DNA of 64,000 bases from Planctomycetota bacterium (GTDB lineage Bacteria; Planctomycetota; UBA8742; UBA2392): the NCBI GenBank assembly GCA_019636215.1, contig JAHBXZ010000007.1, forward strand, positions 62,001 through 126,000, given 5' to 3'. The position numbers and the translations under genes were made by a program. How positions within the stretch are numbered: the first letter of the stretch is position 1; each line of letters starts with the position of its first letter. The notes under the pieces were generated by a model. That model did not search any database, was not told the DNA's origin, and saw only the letters and a list, made by a program, of their open reading frames with translations. Of the stretch, positions 40,934 to 48,366 are shown in pieces.

Positions 40934-42364
40934 ATGGCGAAATCAAAGACCGAGTTCATCAGCGAGTTGCCGCCGGCCGAGCATTCCATGCTGGGCGCGC
41001 TGCTGCGATCCAGCCGCGTAGTCACACTCAAGGGCTCCGACAAGCGGCTGGCACTTGACCAGATGGTGTCGGCGGCCTCGCGCATTCTGGGGCTGAACGC
41101 CAGCGAACAGGTGGACCTTTCCGCGGCGGTGCTTGCGCGCGAGGCCATGTTGAACACCCAGCTTGGTCCCGGCTGGGCGGCCCCGCACGCCACGCTGGAA
41201 GGCGTCAGTGACGTGGTGCTGGTGGTGGGGCGTTCGCGCTCGGGCTTTGAGTACGGCCGGCCCGAGCTCGGCCGAGTGCACCTGGTGTTTCTGTTCATCA
41301 GTGGGCCCGCCGGCCACGACAGGTACCTCAAGGCGCTGTCGTCACTGGTGGCGTTGTTCAAGGAGTCGCCGATGCAGCGCGTGCTGCAGGCCTGCGAGGC
41401 AGGTTCGGCAAAGGCTTTCGTGACGGCCCTGGCCGGGGTGGTTGCGCCCCCGCGCGCCCGCGTTTCGCGCCGCCTGCCGCCGATGATCCGCGCGCTGCTG
41501 CGCAACATGCAGCGCTTTGCCGAAGAAGTGGACGCGGGCACACTGCTGATTTTCGGCGATGTGCTGAACCACCCGGCCCTGCTGGAGACGTTTGTCGACC
41601 AGCGCGTGGTGCTGGCCACACGCGGCGTCGATCTGCCCGATTCATTGGTACGCCGTGCGCGCGGCGTGGTGCGCATGCCCCGCAGCGACATCGGCGAAGA
41701 CAGCGCCGTGCAGCTTGCGTTGCTTTCGGCGGGCGCCCGCAACCTGCTGGGCAGCCAGAACCGCGCGATTGCCATCTGCGGCGCCCCGGCCAGCGATAAC
41801 TACGACACCGTGCGCATCGAGCAACCCCGCACATTGGGCAGCCGCATTTACGGGCGCGCCGCGCGCGAGGCCCTGCAGCCCGAGGTGTTCGAGCGCGCCG
41901 TGCAGCTGCTGCTGGAGCTCGCCGAAGAAGGGCGCGAGGGCCGGCCGCTGGGCACAACCATGGTGATCGGCGACGACGAAGCCGTGCGCAGTATGTGCCA
42001 GCAGCTCACGATCAATCCCTTCCGAGGGTACGACGAACGCGAGCGCAACCTGCTGGACGCCGCACTTGAGGAAACCGTCAAGGAGTTCGCCAGCCTGGAC
42101 GGCGCGTTTGTGGTCAAAGGCAACGGCGTGATCCAGAGTGCCGGCACCTATCTTTCGCCGCCGGCTGAAGTCCGTGTGGAACTGGTGTCCGGGCTTGGCA
42201 CCCGGCACCGCGTGGCGGCGGCACTGACCAAGGCCACGCGCGCGCTTGCGCTGGTGCTGTCCCAGAGCAGCGGCAAGATCACCGTGTTCGGCGGCGGAAA
42301 AATTCTGCTGACGGTGGCGCCCTCGCGCGCGCGGGTGGAGTTCCGGGCTGGCGACGCGGGCTGA
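40934..42364 (+). CDS. PTS EIIA - PK_C-like - diadenylate cyclase (DAC) fusion, predicted c-di-AMP synthase
   Basis: 476 residues in three parts. Residues about 15-165 match PTS EIIA type 2, with the phosphorylatable His85 in GPGWAAPHATLEGV. Residues about 195-300 look like a pyruvate-kinase C-terminal-type domain (AGTLLIFGDVLNHPALLETF), as found before the DAC domain in archaeal-type DacZ. Residues about 315-465 are a DisA_N/DAC domain with both signature motifs: DGA (389-391, SLDGAFVVKGNGV) and RHR (424-426, GTRHRVAAALTKAT). The expected activity is 2 ATP to c-di-AMP; regulation by sugar-phosphotransferase state is inferred from the EIIA part. No HPr or EI is nearby. Confidence 0.85.
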   Translation: MAKSKTEFISELPPAEHSMLGALLRSSRVVTLKGSDKRLALDQMVSAASRILGLNASEQVDLSAAVLAREAMLNTQLGPGWAAPHATLEGVSDVVLVVGRSRSGFEYGRPELGRVHLVFLFISGPAGHDRYLKALSSLVALFKESPMQRVLQACEAGSAKAFVTALAGVVAPPRARVSRRLPPMIRALLRNMQRFAEEVDAGTLLIFGDVLNHPALLETFVDQRVVLATRGVDLPDSLVRRARGVVRMPRSDIGEDSAVQLALLSAGARNLLGSQNRAIAICGAPASDNYDTVRIEQPRTLGSRIYGRAAREALQPEVFERAVQLLLELAEEGREGRPLGTTMVIGDDEAVRSMCQQLTINPFRGYDERERNLLDAALEETVKEFASLDGAFVVKGNGVIQSAGTYLSPPAEVRVELVSGLGTRHRVAAALTKATRALALVLSQSSGKITVFGGGKILLTVAPSRARVEFRAGDAG

Positions 42365-42511
42365 ACTCCGGCCCGATAACCCTGGATCACTGATTCCTGA
42401 ATTCGTGAAGATTGCCGTTCTTTTCGGTAAGGATGTTCGCCCTGAAACGTACTAACTACTATAAGTGGTGATTAGAAGCCGCGACTACATAACTCGTTAC
42501 GGAGAATACGG

Positions 42512-43576
42512 ATGCGTTGGATCATTGCCTCGCTTGCCCTGACACTCGCCTGTGCCGGACTGGCTGCCCAAGATCCGGCCGATCGCGGCCAGATCAAGCC
42601 CACGGTCGAAGCCAAGCCCGATGCGGAAGCCAAGCCAGAAGCCAAAACCGGCATCCAGTTCGTGCATGATTTCGCCGAGGCCCAAAAAACGGCCGAGGAA
42701 AAGAAGCTGAAGCTGTTTGTCGTGTTCAGCACCTCCTGGTGCGGCCCCTGTAAGAAGCTTGCCGCCGAGGTCTGGAGCAAGGACGAAGTCGCCCTGCGCG
42801 TGGGCAAGGACTTTGTGGCCGCCTATGTGGACGGCGACAAAGACAAGGCCACTTGCCGCAAGTACGAAGTGAGCGCCTATCCGACGATCGTGCTGGCCAA
42901 TGCCGATGGCAGCCTGATCAGCAAGGAAGTGGGCACCGGCGGTCGCTTTACCGCAGAAGCATGGATTGACTGGATCGACAAGCAGCTTGGCGGCAGCGAC
43001 CGCCTGGCCGGCATCATCAAGGCCGCAGCCGACAAGCCCAACGATGCCGCCGCCCAGCGCGCCGTGGCGGACCAGCTTTACAGCGCCGGTCGCAAGAAAG
43101 AGGCCGCCGAGTACTACGCCAAGGCCGAGAAACTGTTGGAGGACGAACTGCTGCTGATCAAGCTGCGCAAGGCCGAGGCGATGATGGACCGCGCCAAGAG
43201 CAGCCCCGAAGTTTCGGAACTGCTGAACGAAGTCATCCCCAAGCTGATTGCGAAGAAAGATGAGCGCGTGGTTGCCATCACCCTGAACTTCGCCAACCAG
43301 GTCGGGAGACTGGCCGGAAAGGACAACGACCCCAAGCGCGCCCGGCAGATGATGCTGGACCTGATTGCCGCATTCCCGGAGCACAAGCAGATGGTTGAGT
43401 TCCGCTGCCAGGCCGGGATGTACGCCCACATGGCCGGCGACAACGAAGTCGGCCTTGCCGAAATGCGCAAGATTGCCGAGGACTACAAGGACAGCACGGA
43501 CGAGACCACCAAGATCTGGGTGGACCGCTGCAAGCGCTTCATCGCCACGATTGAGGGCGGGGGCAAGTACCGGTAG
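42512..43576 (+). CDS. Exported thioredoxin-fold protein with TPR-like C-terminus
   Basis: 354 residues. A signal peptide (IIASLALTLACAGLAAQ) is followed by a Lys/Glu/Pro linker. The thioredoxin domain runs about residues 50-160 with active site WCGPCKK and cis-Pro region YEVSAYPTIV. The last 190 residues are helical with TPR-like units (AAEYYAKAEKLLEDE). It is likely a periplasmic or extracytoplasmic disulfide reductase or chaperone. GGAG precedes the ATG at a good distance. It may work with the TrxB encoded 0.9 kb downstream, but that enzyme is cytoplasmic. Confidence 0.87.
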   Translation: MRWIIASLALTLACAGLAAQDPADRGQIKPTVEAKPDAEAKPEAKTGIQFVHDFAEAQKTAEEKKLKLFVVFSTSWCGPCKKLAAEVWSKDEVALRVGKDFVAAYVDGDKDKATCRKYEVSAYPTIVLANADGSLISKEVGTGGRFTAEAWIDWIDKQLGGSDRLAGIIKAAADKPNDAAAQRAVADQLYSAGRKKEAAEYYAKAEKLLEDELLLIKLRKAEAMMDRAKSSPEVSELLNEVIPKLIAKKDERVVAITLNFANQVGRLAGKDNDPKRARQMMLDLIAAFPEHKQMVEFRCQAGMYAHMAGDNEVGLAEMRKIAEDYKDSTDETTKIWVDRCKRFIATIEGGGKYR

Positions 43577-43592
43577 TCGAGAACAAATCGCA

Positions 43593-43652
43593 CCTGGGCC
43601 GCCGGGGCCTTCCGCATTGGGCGGGAGATCTCCCCGGCGGCCTTCGATTTGG
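43593..43652. repeat. GC-rich inverted repeat between trx-like and methyltransferase genes
   Basis: GGCCGCCGGGG and CCCCGGCGGCC form a perfect 11-bp stem around a 27-nt loop. The large loop and lack of a T-run make it an uncertain terminator. Confidence 0.45.
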
Positions 43653-43664
43653 TCTAATGCGACC

Positions 43665-44483
43665 ATGACTGCCAACCGCAACCCGCAAGCCGAACAGATG
43701 GCCGATGAGTCCATGGTGCGCAACCTGGACGCCCAGGCCCGCGCGATCTGGCCGCAGGAAAAACTGCTGTTTGACAGCTATGGGTTGCCGCATGACGCCA
43801 CGGTGCTTGATCTTGCCTGCGGCACCGGCGAGATTACTTCACGTCTGGCCGAGATGCTGCCCGATGCGCAGTTGATTGGCGTGGACATCATTGACGCGCA
43901 CTTGAACACGGCGCGCCAGCGCTGTGCGGGGTTTGGCCCACGTGTGAAGTTCGAAAAGGCCGACGCCTTTGACCTGCCCTATGGCGCGCAGTTTGACCTG
44001 GTGGTGAACCGGCACATGCTGCAGGCCGTGCCCGACGCCGACAAAGTGGTCGCCCAGGGTGTGAAGGTGCTCAAGCCCGGGGGCCGCGTGCACCTTGTCG
44101 CCGAGGACTACAGCATGATGCACTTCTGGCCCTGCAGGACCGACACCGACGAGTTCTGGCGACTGGGCCCGATCACCTATGCCCGCAACACCGGCAGCGA
44201 CCTGCGTTCGGGCCGCAAGGTGTTTACGTGGCTCAGTGAACTGGGCCTGGCCGAGGTGCGGCTGGATTATGTGGTGGTGGACACTCTGCGCGTGCCACGC
44301 GCCACGTTCTCACAGATCTGGACGGCCTGGCGCGATGGATACACCGACGTGATCGCGCAGAACACGTCCTTGACGCGTCAACAGGTGTGGGACGGCTGGA
44401 ACGACATGATCGCCGCGATTGAAAACCCGCACGGTTACGCCTGCTGGCAGTTGCCGGTGATCACAGGCGTCAAGCCGCGTTGA
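43665..44483 (+). CDS. SAM-dependent class I methyltransferase
   Basis: 272 residues of the Rossmann methyltransferase type. Motif I is ATVLDLACGTGEITSRLAE, the acidic loop is LIGVDIIDAHL, motif II is EKADAFDLPYG and motif III is VKVLKPGGRVHLVAEDY. The substrate-binding C-terminal part has several Trp/Tyr residues. The acceptor is unknown, and the neighbours do not point to one. It is convergent with trxB, leaving 3 bp between the genes. Confidence 0.88.
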   Translation: MTANRNPQAEQMADESMVRNLDAQARAIWPQEKLLFDSYGLPHDATVLDLACGTGEITSRLAEMLPDAQLIGVDIIDAHLNTARQRCAGFGPRVKFEKADAFDLPYGAQFDLVVNRHMLQAVPDADKVVAQGVKVLKPGGRVHLVAEDYSMMHFWPCRTDTDEFWRLGPITYARNTGSDLRSGRKVFTWLSELGLAEVRLDYVVVDTLRVPRATFSQIWTAWRDGYTDVIAQNTSLTRQQVWDGWNDMIAAIENPHGYACWQLPVITGVKPR

Positions 44484-44486
44484 TGC

Positions 44487-45455
44487 TTACTCGCGTTCGG
44501 CCAGCCAGCGTTCGGCGTCAATGGCGGCCATGCAGCCCGTGCCCGCGGCAGTGATTGCCTGCCGGTAGGTGTGATCCTGCACGTCGCCGCAGGCGAACAC
44601 GCCTTCCACGCTGGTGTAGGTGCTGGGGTGGCCGTCCGGCCCTCCGGCCTTGTGGCCGGTGACCAGGTAGCCGTTTTCGTCCATCTTGAGCTGGCCCTTG
44701 AACAGGTCAGTGTTGGGGATGTGCCCGATGGCCAGGAACACGCCGTCGGCCTCCATGTTAACGACTTCGCCGTTCTTGCTGTTTTTGGCCTTGATGCCCT
44801 TGACGGTGCCATTTTCGCGCAGCAGGTATTCGGTAGGCTGCCAGTTCAGGGCGAACTTGACCTTGGGGTTTTTCTTCACGCGCTCGAGCATCGTGTTGCT
44901 GGCGCGGAACTCCTCGCGGCGGTGCACGAGGCTGACTTCGGCAAAGCGCGTCAGGAAGCTGGCCTCCTCCATGGCGGTGTCGCCGCCGCCGATCACGATT
45001 ACTTTTTTGTTGCGGTAAAACGCGCCGTCGCAGGTGGCGCAGGTGTGCAGGCCGCGCGAAATCAGCTTCTGTTCGCCGTCCATGCCCAGAAGGCGCGAGC
45101 GCGCACCGGTGGAAATGATGATGGCATCGGCGGTGTATTCGTCGTCGCCGACCCACACGTGAAAGGGCCGCTTGCTGAAGTCGACCTTGTCGACGTCCAC
45201 ATCCAGGAACTCGGCACCCATTTCCGTGGATTGCTGGCGCATGCGCTGCATCAGCACCGGGCCGGCAATGCCGCCCTCAGGAAAGCCCGGAAAGTTTTCG
45301 ATTTCGGTGGTGTACATCAACTGGCCGCCCGGCGGGCCGCCCGCGCCGAAACCCGCCATCACCAGCGGTTTCAGCCCGGCGCGCCCGGTGTACAGGGCCG
45401 CGGTGTTGCCGGCAGGGCCGGATCCGATCACGATCACTTTGCGGTGTGTTGCCAT
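44487..45455 (-). CDS. trxB: Thioredoxin reductase
   Basis: NADPH-dependent flavoenzyme that reduces thioredoxin, 322 residues. The FAD motif is KVIVIGSGPAGNTAALYTGRA, the redox-active disulfide is CATCDGAFYR, the NADPH motif is KVIVIGGGDTAMEEASF with VHRREEFRAS, and the C-terminal FAD contact is VEGVFACGDVQDHTYRQAI. The ATG at 45455 has GAGGAAA just upstream; the frame is open further but with no homology-like sequence. It is divergent from the DUF6677-like gene. Confidence 0.95.
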   Translation of the reverse strand: MATHRKVIVIGSGPAGNTAALYTGRAGLKPLVMAGFGAGGPPGGQLMYTTEIENFPGFPEGGIAGPVLMQRMRQQSTEMGAEFLDVDVDKVDFSKRPFHVWVGDDEYTADAIIISTGARSRLLGMDGEQKLISRGLHTCATCDGAFYRNKKVIVIGGGDTAMEEASFLTRFAEVSLVHRREEFRASNTMLERVKKNPKVKFALNWQPTEYLLRENGTVKGIKAKNSKNGEVVNMEADGVFLAIGHIPNTDLFKGQLKMDENGYLVTGHKAGGPDGHPSTYTSVEGVFACGDVQDHTYRQAITAAGTGCMAAIDAERWLAERE

Positions 45456-45554
45456 GGTTTCCTCGAGTGCTTGCTGCTGCTCCGGTATAAACCCTGCGCG
45501 GCCTGCCATCCATTCCCAGTTGCCGAATTGCCAAGGTGCCCTAACATCCCGGCC

Positions 45555-45980
45555 ATGGCGCGGCGCAACATCTGGTTTGCCCTGTTCCTTGGCTGGATGG
45601 TGCCCGGTCTGGGGCACTTTTTTGTCAAGCAGCACCCGCGCGGCCTTCTGTATTCGGTGTGCATCTGCGGCCTGTACGCGGCGGGCATGCTGCTCTCGGG
45701 CGGCACGGCCGTGAACTGGGACATTCACCCCTGGTACTTCGCCTGCCAGTTCTGGGCCGGGCCGATCACGCTGGCGCTGGAGTACCTGCGCGGGCCCGAG
45801 GCCATCTTCCTGGGCGAGTCCATCGGCATTCTCGAACACCAGACCGGCGTGGTGTGGGCGGCTGTGGCCGGAGCCCTGAACCTTGTGACCCTGGGCGAAC
45901 TTTACCGCCGGCACAGTGAACCGGACGCCCCTGGCCCCGCCGACACCATGCGCAGCCCCAGCCCGGAGGCCACGCCATGA
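45555..45980 (+). CDS. Small multi-span membrane protein (DUF6677-like)
   Basis: Unknown function, 141 residues. It starts NIWFALFLGWMVPGLGHFFV, a motif (W..PGLGH....) shared with TM2-like and DUF6677 proteins of planctomycetes. Four hydrophobic spans and a Pro/Ser/Glu-rich tail follow. The start ATG at 45555 gives a normal N-terminus. Its stop overlaps the start of the next small membrane protein (ATGA), so the two are translated together. Confidence 0.8.
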   Translation: MARRNIWFALFLGWMVPGLGHFFVKQHPRGLLYSVCICGLYAAGMLLSGGTAVNWDIHPWYFACQFWAGPITLALEYLRGPEAIFLGESIGILEHQTGVVWAAVAGALNLVTLGELYRRHSEPDAPGPADTMRSPSPEATP

Positions 45981-46156
45981 TGCTGGTGCTTTACTATCTG
46001 CCCGCGGCCGTGGCAGCCGGCATGGTGCTGGGAGTTGCAGGCTCGCGCGAGTTCAAGCGCGGGCTGATCCGTGGCGGGTTGAACGTGCTTTATCTTGTGG
46101 GCGGCATGGCCGTGCTGGGCCTGCTGGTGGCATTGGCCGAGAACCCCGCCATTTAG
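45977..46156 (+). CDS. 59-residue double-span membrane protein
   Basis: The protein reads MMLVLYYLPAAVAAGMVLGV, then a basic loop (SREFKRGLIRG) and a second hydrophobic span (LNVLYLVGGMAVLGLLVALA), ending ENPAI. It overlaps the preceding membrane-protein gene by ATGA. The two spans around a positively charged loop, plus translational coupling, argue that it is real. The function is unknown; it is probably a partner of the 141-residue protein. Confidence 0.7.
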   Translation: MMLVLYYLPAAVAAGMVLGVAGSREFKRGLIRGGLNVLYLVGGMAVLGLLVALAENPAI

Positions 46157-46209
46157 CGCGGTGCAGTGACGACTACCGGCTGCGGCCCCAAATTGCTGAA
46201 ATCAGCTTT

Positions 46210-47391
46210 GTGAACCCGCGCACTGCCCGCGTATTCGAATTTGCACCCGGCGAAGTTCTTTATCGCCAGGGGGCCAGGGCTGATCGAGCCTATGTTCTCA
46301 AGGCCGGCAGCCTGCGGGCCACCGTAGTTGCTGAAAAAGACCTGCCCTCGGCCGACGACGGCCGCCTTTCTCGCGGCCAGGGCGTCGGGCTGTACAGCCA
46401 GCCCGGCACGTTTGTGGGCTGCGAGGGCGTGCTATCCGGCCATTACATTGAAACGCTGATTGCCGCAGACACCTGCCAGGTCATCGAGCTTCCGCTGGAT
46501 GCCCCCGGCATCATGAGCACCATCACGGAAGATGTGGCCTTCGGACTCAGCCTGGCGCGCATGCTGGCCCGGCGCCTGGTTTCGGCCAACAAGAACCTGG
46601 GCACGGCCCAGCGTGTGGCCGGGCGCTTCACCCGCGAACTGCAGGGCCTGTGCGCGGATTTTTACAACCTGGTCCAGCGCATTGGTGAGGACGCCGAGGG
46701 CGAAGACGCCGTGCTGCAGGCCCTGAGCGCCGCCAAACGCACCGCCACCCACGCCGCCGGCGAGGCCGGAGGCGCCGAAGTGGCCAAGCAGACCCGCCGC
46801 ATCATGGCCAAGGTGGTGGACACTGCCGAAATGGTGGGCACGCGACTGCAACTGAAGAAGGGCGACCTGCTGTGCCGCCGCGGCGACCCGGGCAACACAG
46901 TGTTTGTGCTGGTGTCCGGCCGCATGAGCGTGCGCATCGGGTCTGAACAGTTCGGCATTGTCAGGCCGGGCGAAATTGTGGGCGAAATCGGTGCGCTGCT
47001 GGGCGACGAGGAACCTAAACGCATCGCCGATGTGGTGGCCGAGGAGCCCTGCGTGGTGGGCGTGATTCCGGTGGAGCGTTTTCCGCAACTGGTGCAGCGC
47101 CAACCGAAGCTGCTGATCAACCTGTGCAAGCTGCTGACCCTGCGTGTGCGCAGCTTTGAGCAACTTGGCGCCGAGACCGAGGACGCGCTGCGCGCCGTGG
47201 CCATTCGCTTTGCCGGCCCCGGCACCACATTCACGGCCGACGTCAACGCGCTGCGCCGCGCGCTGGAGGCGCTGATTGCCGACAACGGCGTGCCGCTGCA
47301 GCAGGAAGTGGAGGCGCTGCAACGCATGGAGGAGCGCTGGCAGGAAAAGCTCGACGAACTCAACGAACGCATCGGCGCCGCGCGGGCCTAA
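46210..47391 (+). CDS. Protein with two cyclic-nucleotide-binding-like domains
   Basis: 393 residues. The N-terminal domain runs about 1-110 (FEFAPGEVLYRQGARADRAY, VLKAGSLRATVV) and a second about 205-330 (LKKGDLLCRRGDPGNTVFVLVSGRMSVRIG, FGIVRPGEIVGEIGALLGDE). Both follow the CRP/PKA-regulatory fold. The region between is helical and the C-terminus is a coiled coil (QEVEALQRMEERWQEKLDEL). There is no DNA-binding helix-turn-helix. The GTG at 46210 is my choice and lacks a good ribosome site, so the true start could lie up to 45 bp earlier with a rarer codon. It is probably a cNMP-sensing scaffold. Confidence 0.78.
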   Translation: MNPRTARVFEFAPGEVLYRQGARADRAYVLKAGSLRATVVAEKDLPSADDGRLSRGQGVGLYSQPGTFVGCEGVLSGHYIETLIAADTCQVIELPLDAPGIMSTITEDVAFGLSLARMLARRLVSANKNLGTAQRVAGRFTRELQGLCADFYNLVQRIGEDAEGEDAVLQALSAAKRTATHAAGEAGGAEVAKQTRRIMAKVVDTAEMVGTRLQLKKGDLLCRRGDPGNTVFVLVSGRMSVRIGSEQFGIVRPGEIVGEIGALLGDEEPKRIADVVAEEPCVVGVIPVERFPQLVQRQPKLLINLCKLLTLRVRSFEQLGAETEDALRAVAIRFAGPGTTFTADVNALRRALEALIADNGVPLQQEVEALQRMEERWQEKLDELNERIGAARA

Positions 47392-47498
47392 AGCCAGGCC
47401 AGGCCCGCGAAGAACGAAGTCAACAGCAGGCCAACAATGATGGTCAACACCAGCATCTTGAGGATCGTGCGCACCGGGTTGGGCCGGCGGGTCTGCAT
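47388..47498 (-). CDS. 36-residue single-span membrane peptide downstream of coaX
   Basis: The product is MQTRRPNPVRTILKMLVLTI followed by IVGLLLTSFFAGLAWL: a basic head and one hydrophobic helix. It starts 3 bp after the coaX stop, with GGAAAG upstream, so it would be cotranscribed. It is too short for firm support; function unknown. Confidence 0.5.
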   Translation of the reverse strand: MQTRRPNPVRTILKMLVLTIIVGLLLTSFFAGLAWL

Positions 47499-47501
47499 GG
47501 G

Positions 47502-48251
47502 TCACTTTCCCGCGCCAAAGGCCAGGGCGATGCCTTCGTGCGTCAGGTGCGGCAGCACTTCGTCGATGCCCTTGATCTGCACCGAAATCTGCGCGCCGTA
47601 GCCGCCCGTGGCCAGCACCGGGGGCTTCTTTTTGTAGGTCTTCACCAGCTCGCGCAGGATGTTCTCGACCAGGCCGATGTACCCGTAAAACACACCGGCG
47701 TTGATGGCGCTTACCGTGTCGTGGCCGACAATCGGCGGCCTGCCTTCCGGGCGCACCAGCGGCAGCAGCGCCGTCTTCTGGTGCAGCGCCTCCATGGCCA
47801 GGCCGATGCCGGGCGTGATCACGCCGCCTTCGTAGGCACCGTTGCGCAGCACGTCAAACGTGATCGCCGTGCCGAAGTCGACCACAATGGCGTCATCGCC
47901 GCAGCGGCGCCTGGCAGCCAGCGCGTTGGCCAGTCGGTCTTGCCCGGTTTTTTCGGGCGGGTTGGTCTTGTTGGCAATCGGGATTTTCTTGTCGCGGCCC
48001 AGCAGCGTGATTTTGCCCCCGCCCATGGCGCGCCACGCGAACTCGAGCATGTCCGCGCCCTTGGGGTTCACGCTGGCAATCACCAGCGGCAGGCTGGCGT
48101 CTACCTTGTGCGCGACCAGCGCGTCATGCACGTCCTTGACCAGCGCGTGACTGGAAATGTCGAACTCGCTGGTCACAGTAAGCCCGCGCATCACCGCGAT
48201 GGTGGAACTGGTGTTGCCGATGTCAGCAGCGACGAATTGTTTGGCGGCCAT
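47502..48251 (-). CDS. coaX: Type III pantothenate kinase
   Basis: Catalyses the first step of coenzyme A synthesis, ATP plus pantothenate to 4'-phosphopantothenate. The 249-residue protein has the ASKHA-fold motifs of CoaX: FVAADIGNTSSTIAV (P-loop-like), KTGQDRLANALAA and DAIVVDFGTAITFDVL, then ITPGIGLAMEAL and VLATGGYGAQI. Just upstream (48256-48288) lies a GAGTTCTGGGTTCGGAGTCC-like repeat, so its start region abuts a short dispersed element, a pattern also seen in the lipid cluster. A 36-residue membrane peptide follows. Confidence 0.93.
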   Translation of the reverse strand: MAAKQFVAADIGNTSSTIAVMRGLTVTSEFDISSHALVKDVHDALVAHKVDASLPLVIASVNPKGADMLEFAWRAMGGGKITLLGRDKKIPIANKTNPPEKTGQDRLANALAARRRCGDDAIVVDFGTAITFDVLRNGAYEGGVITPGIGLAMEALHQKTALLPLVRPEGRPPIVGHDTVSAINAGVFYGYIGLVENILRELVKTYKKKPPVLATGGYGAQISVQIKGIDEVLPHLTHEGIALAFGAGK

Positions 48252-48366
48252 GGGGTCGAGTTCTGGGTTCGGAGTCCTGAGTTCTGTGTTTCTGCCGTAC
48301 CGACTCTAGCGCACGGGGCTGCGGCATGAAACTGCGCACTTCAGACACCGAACACGGCAATCACTG

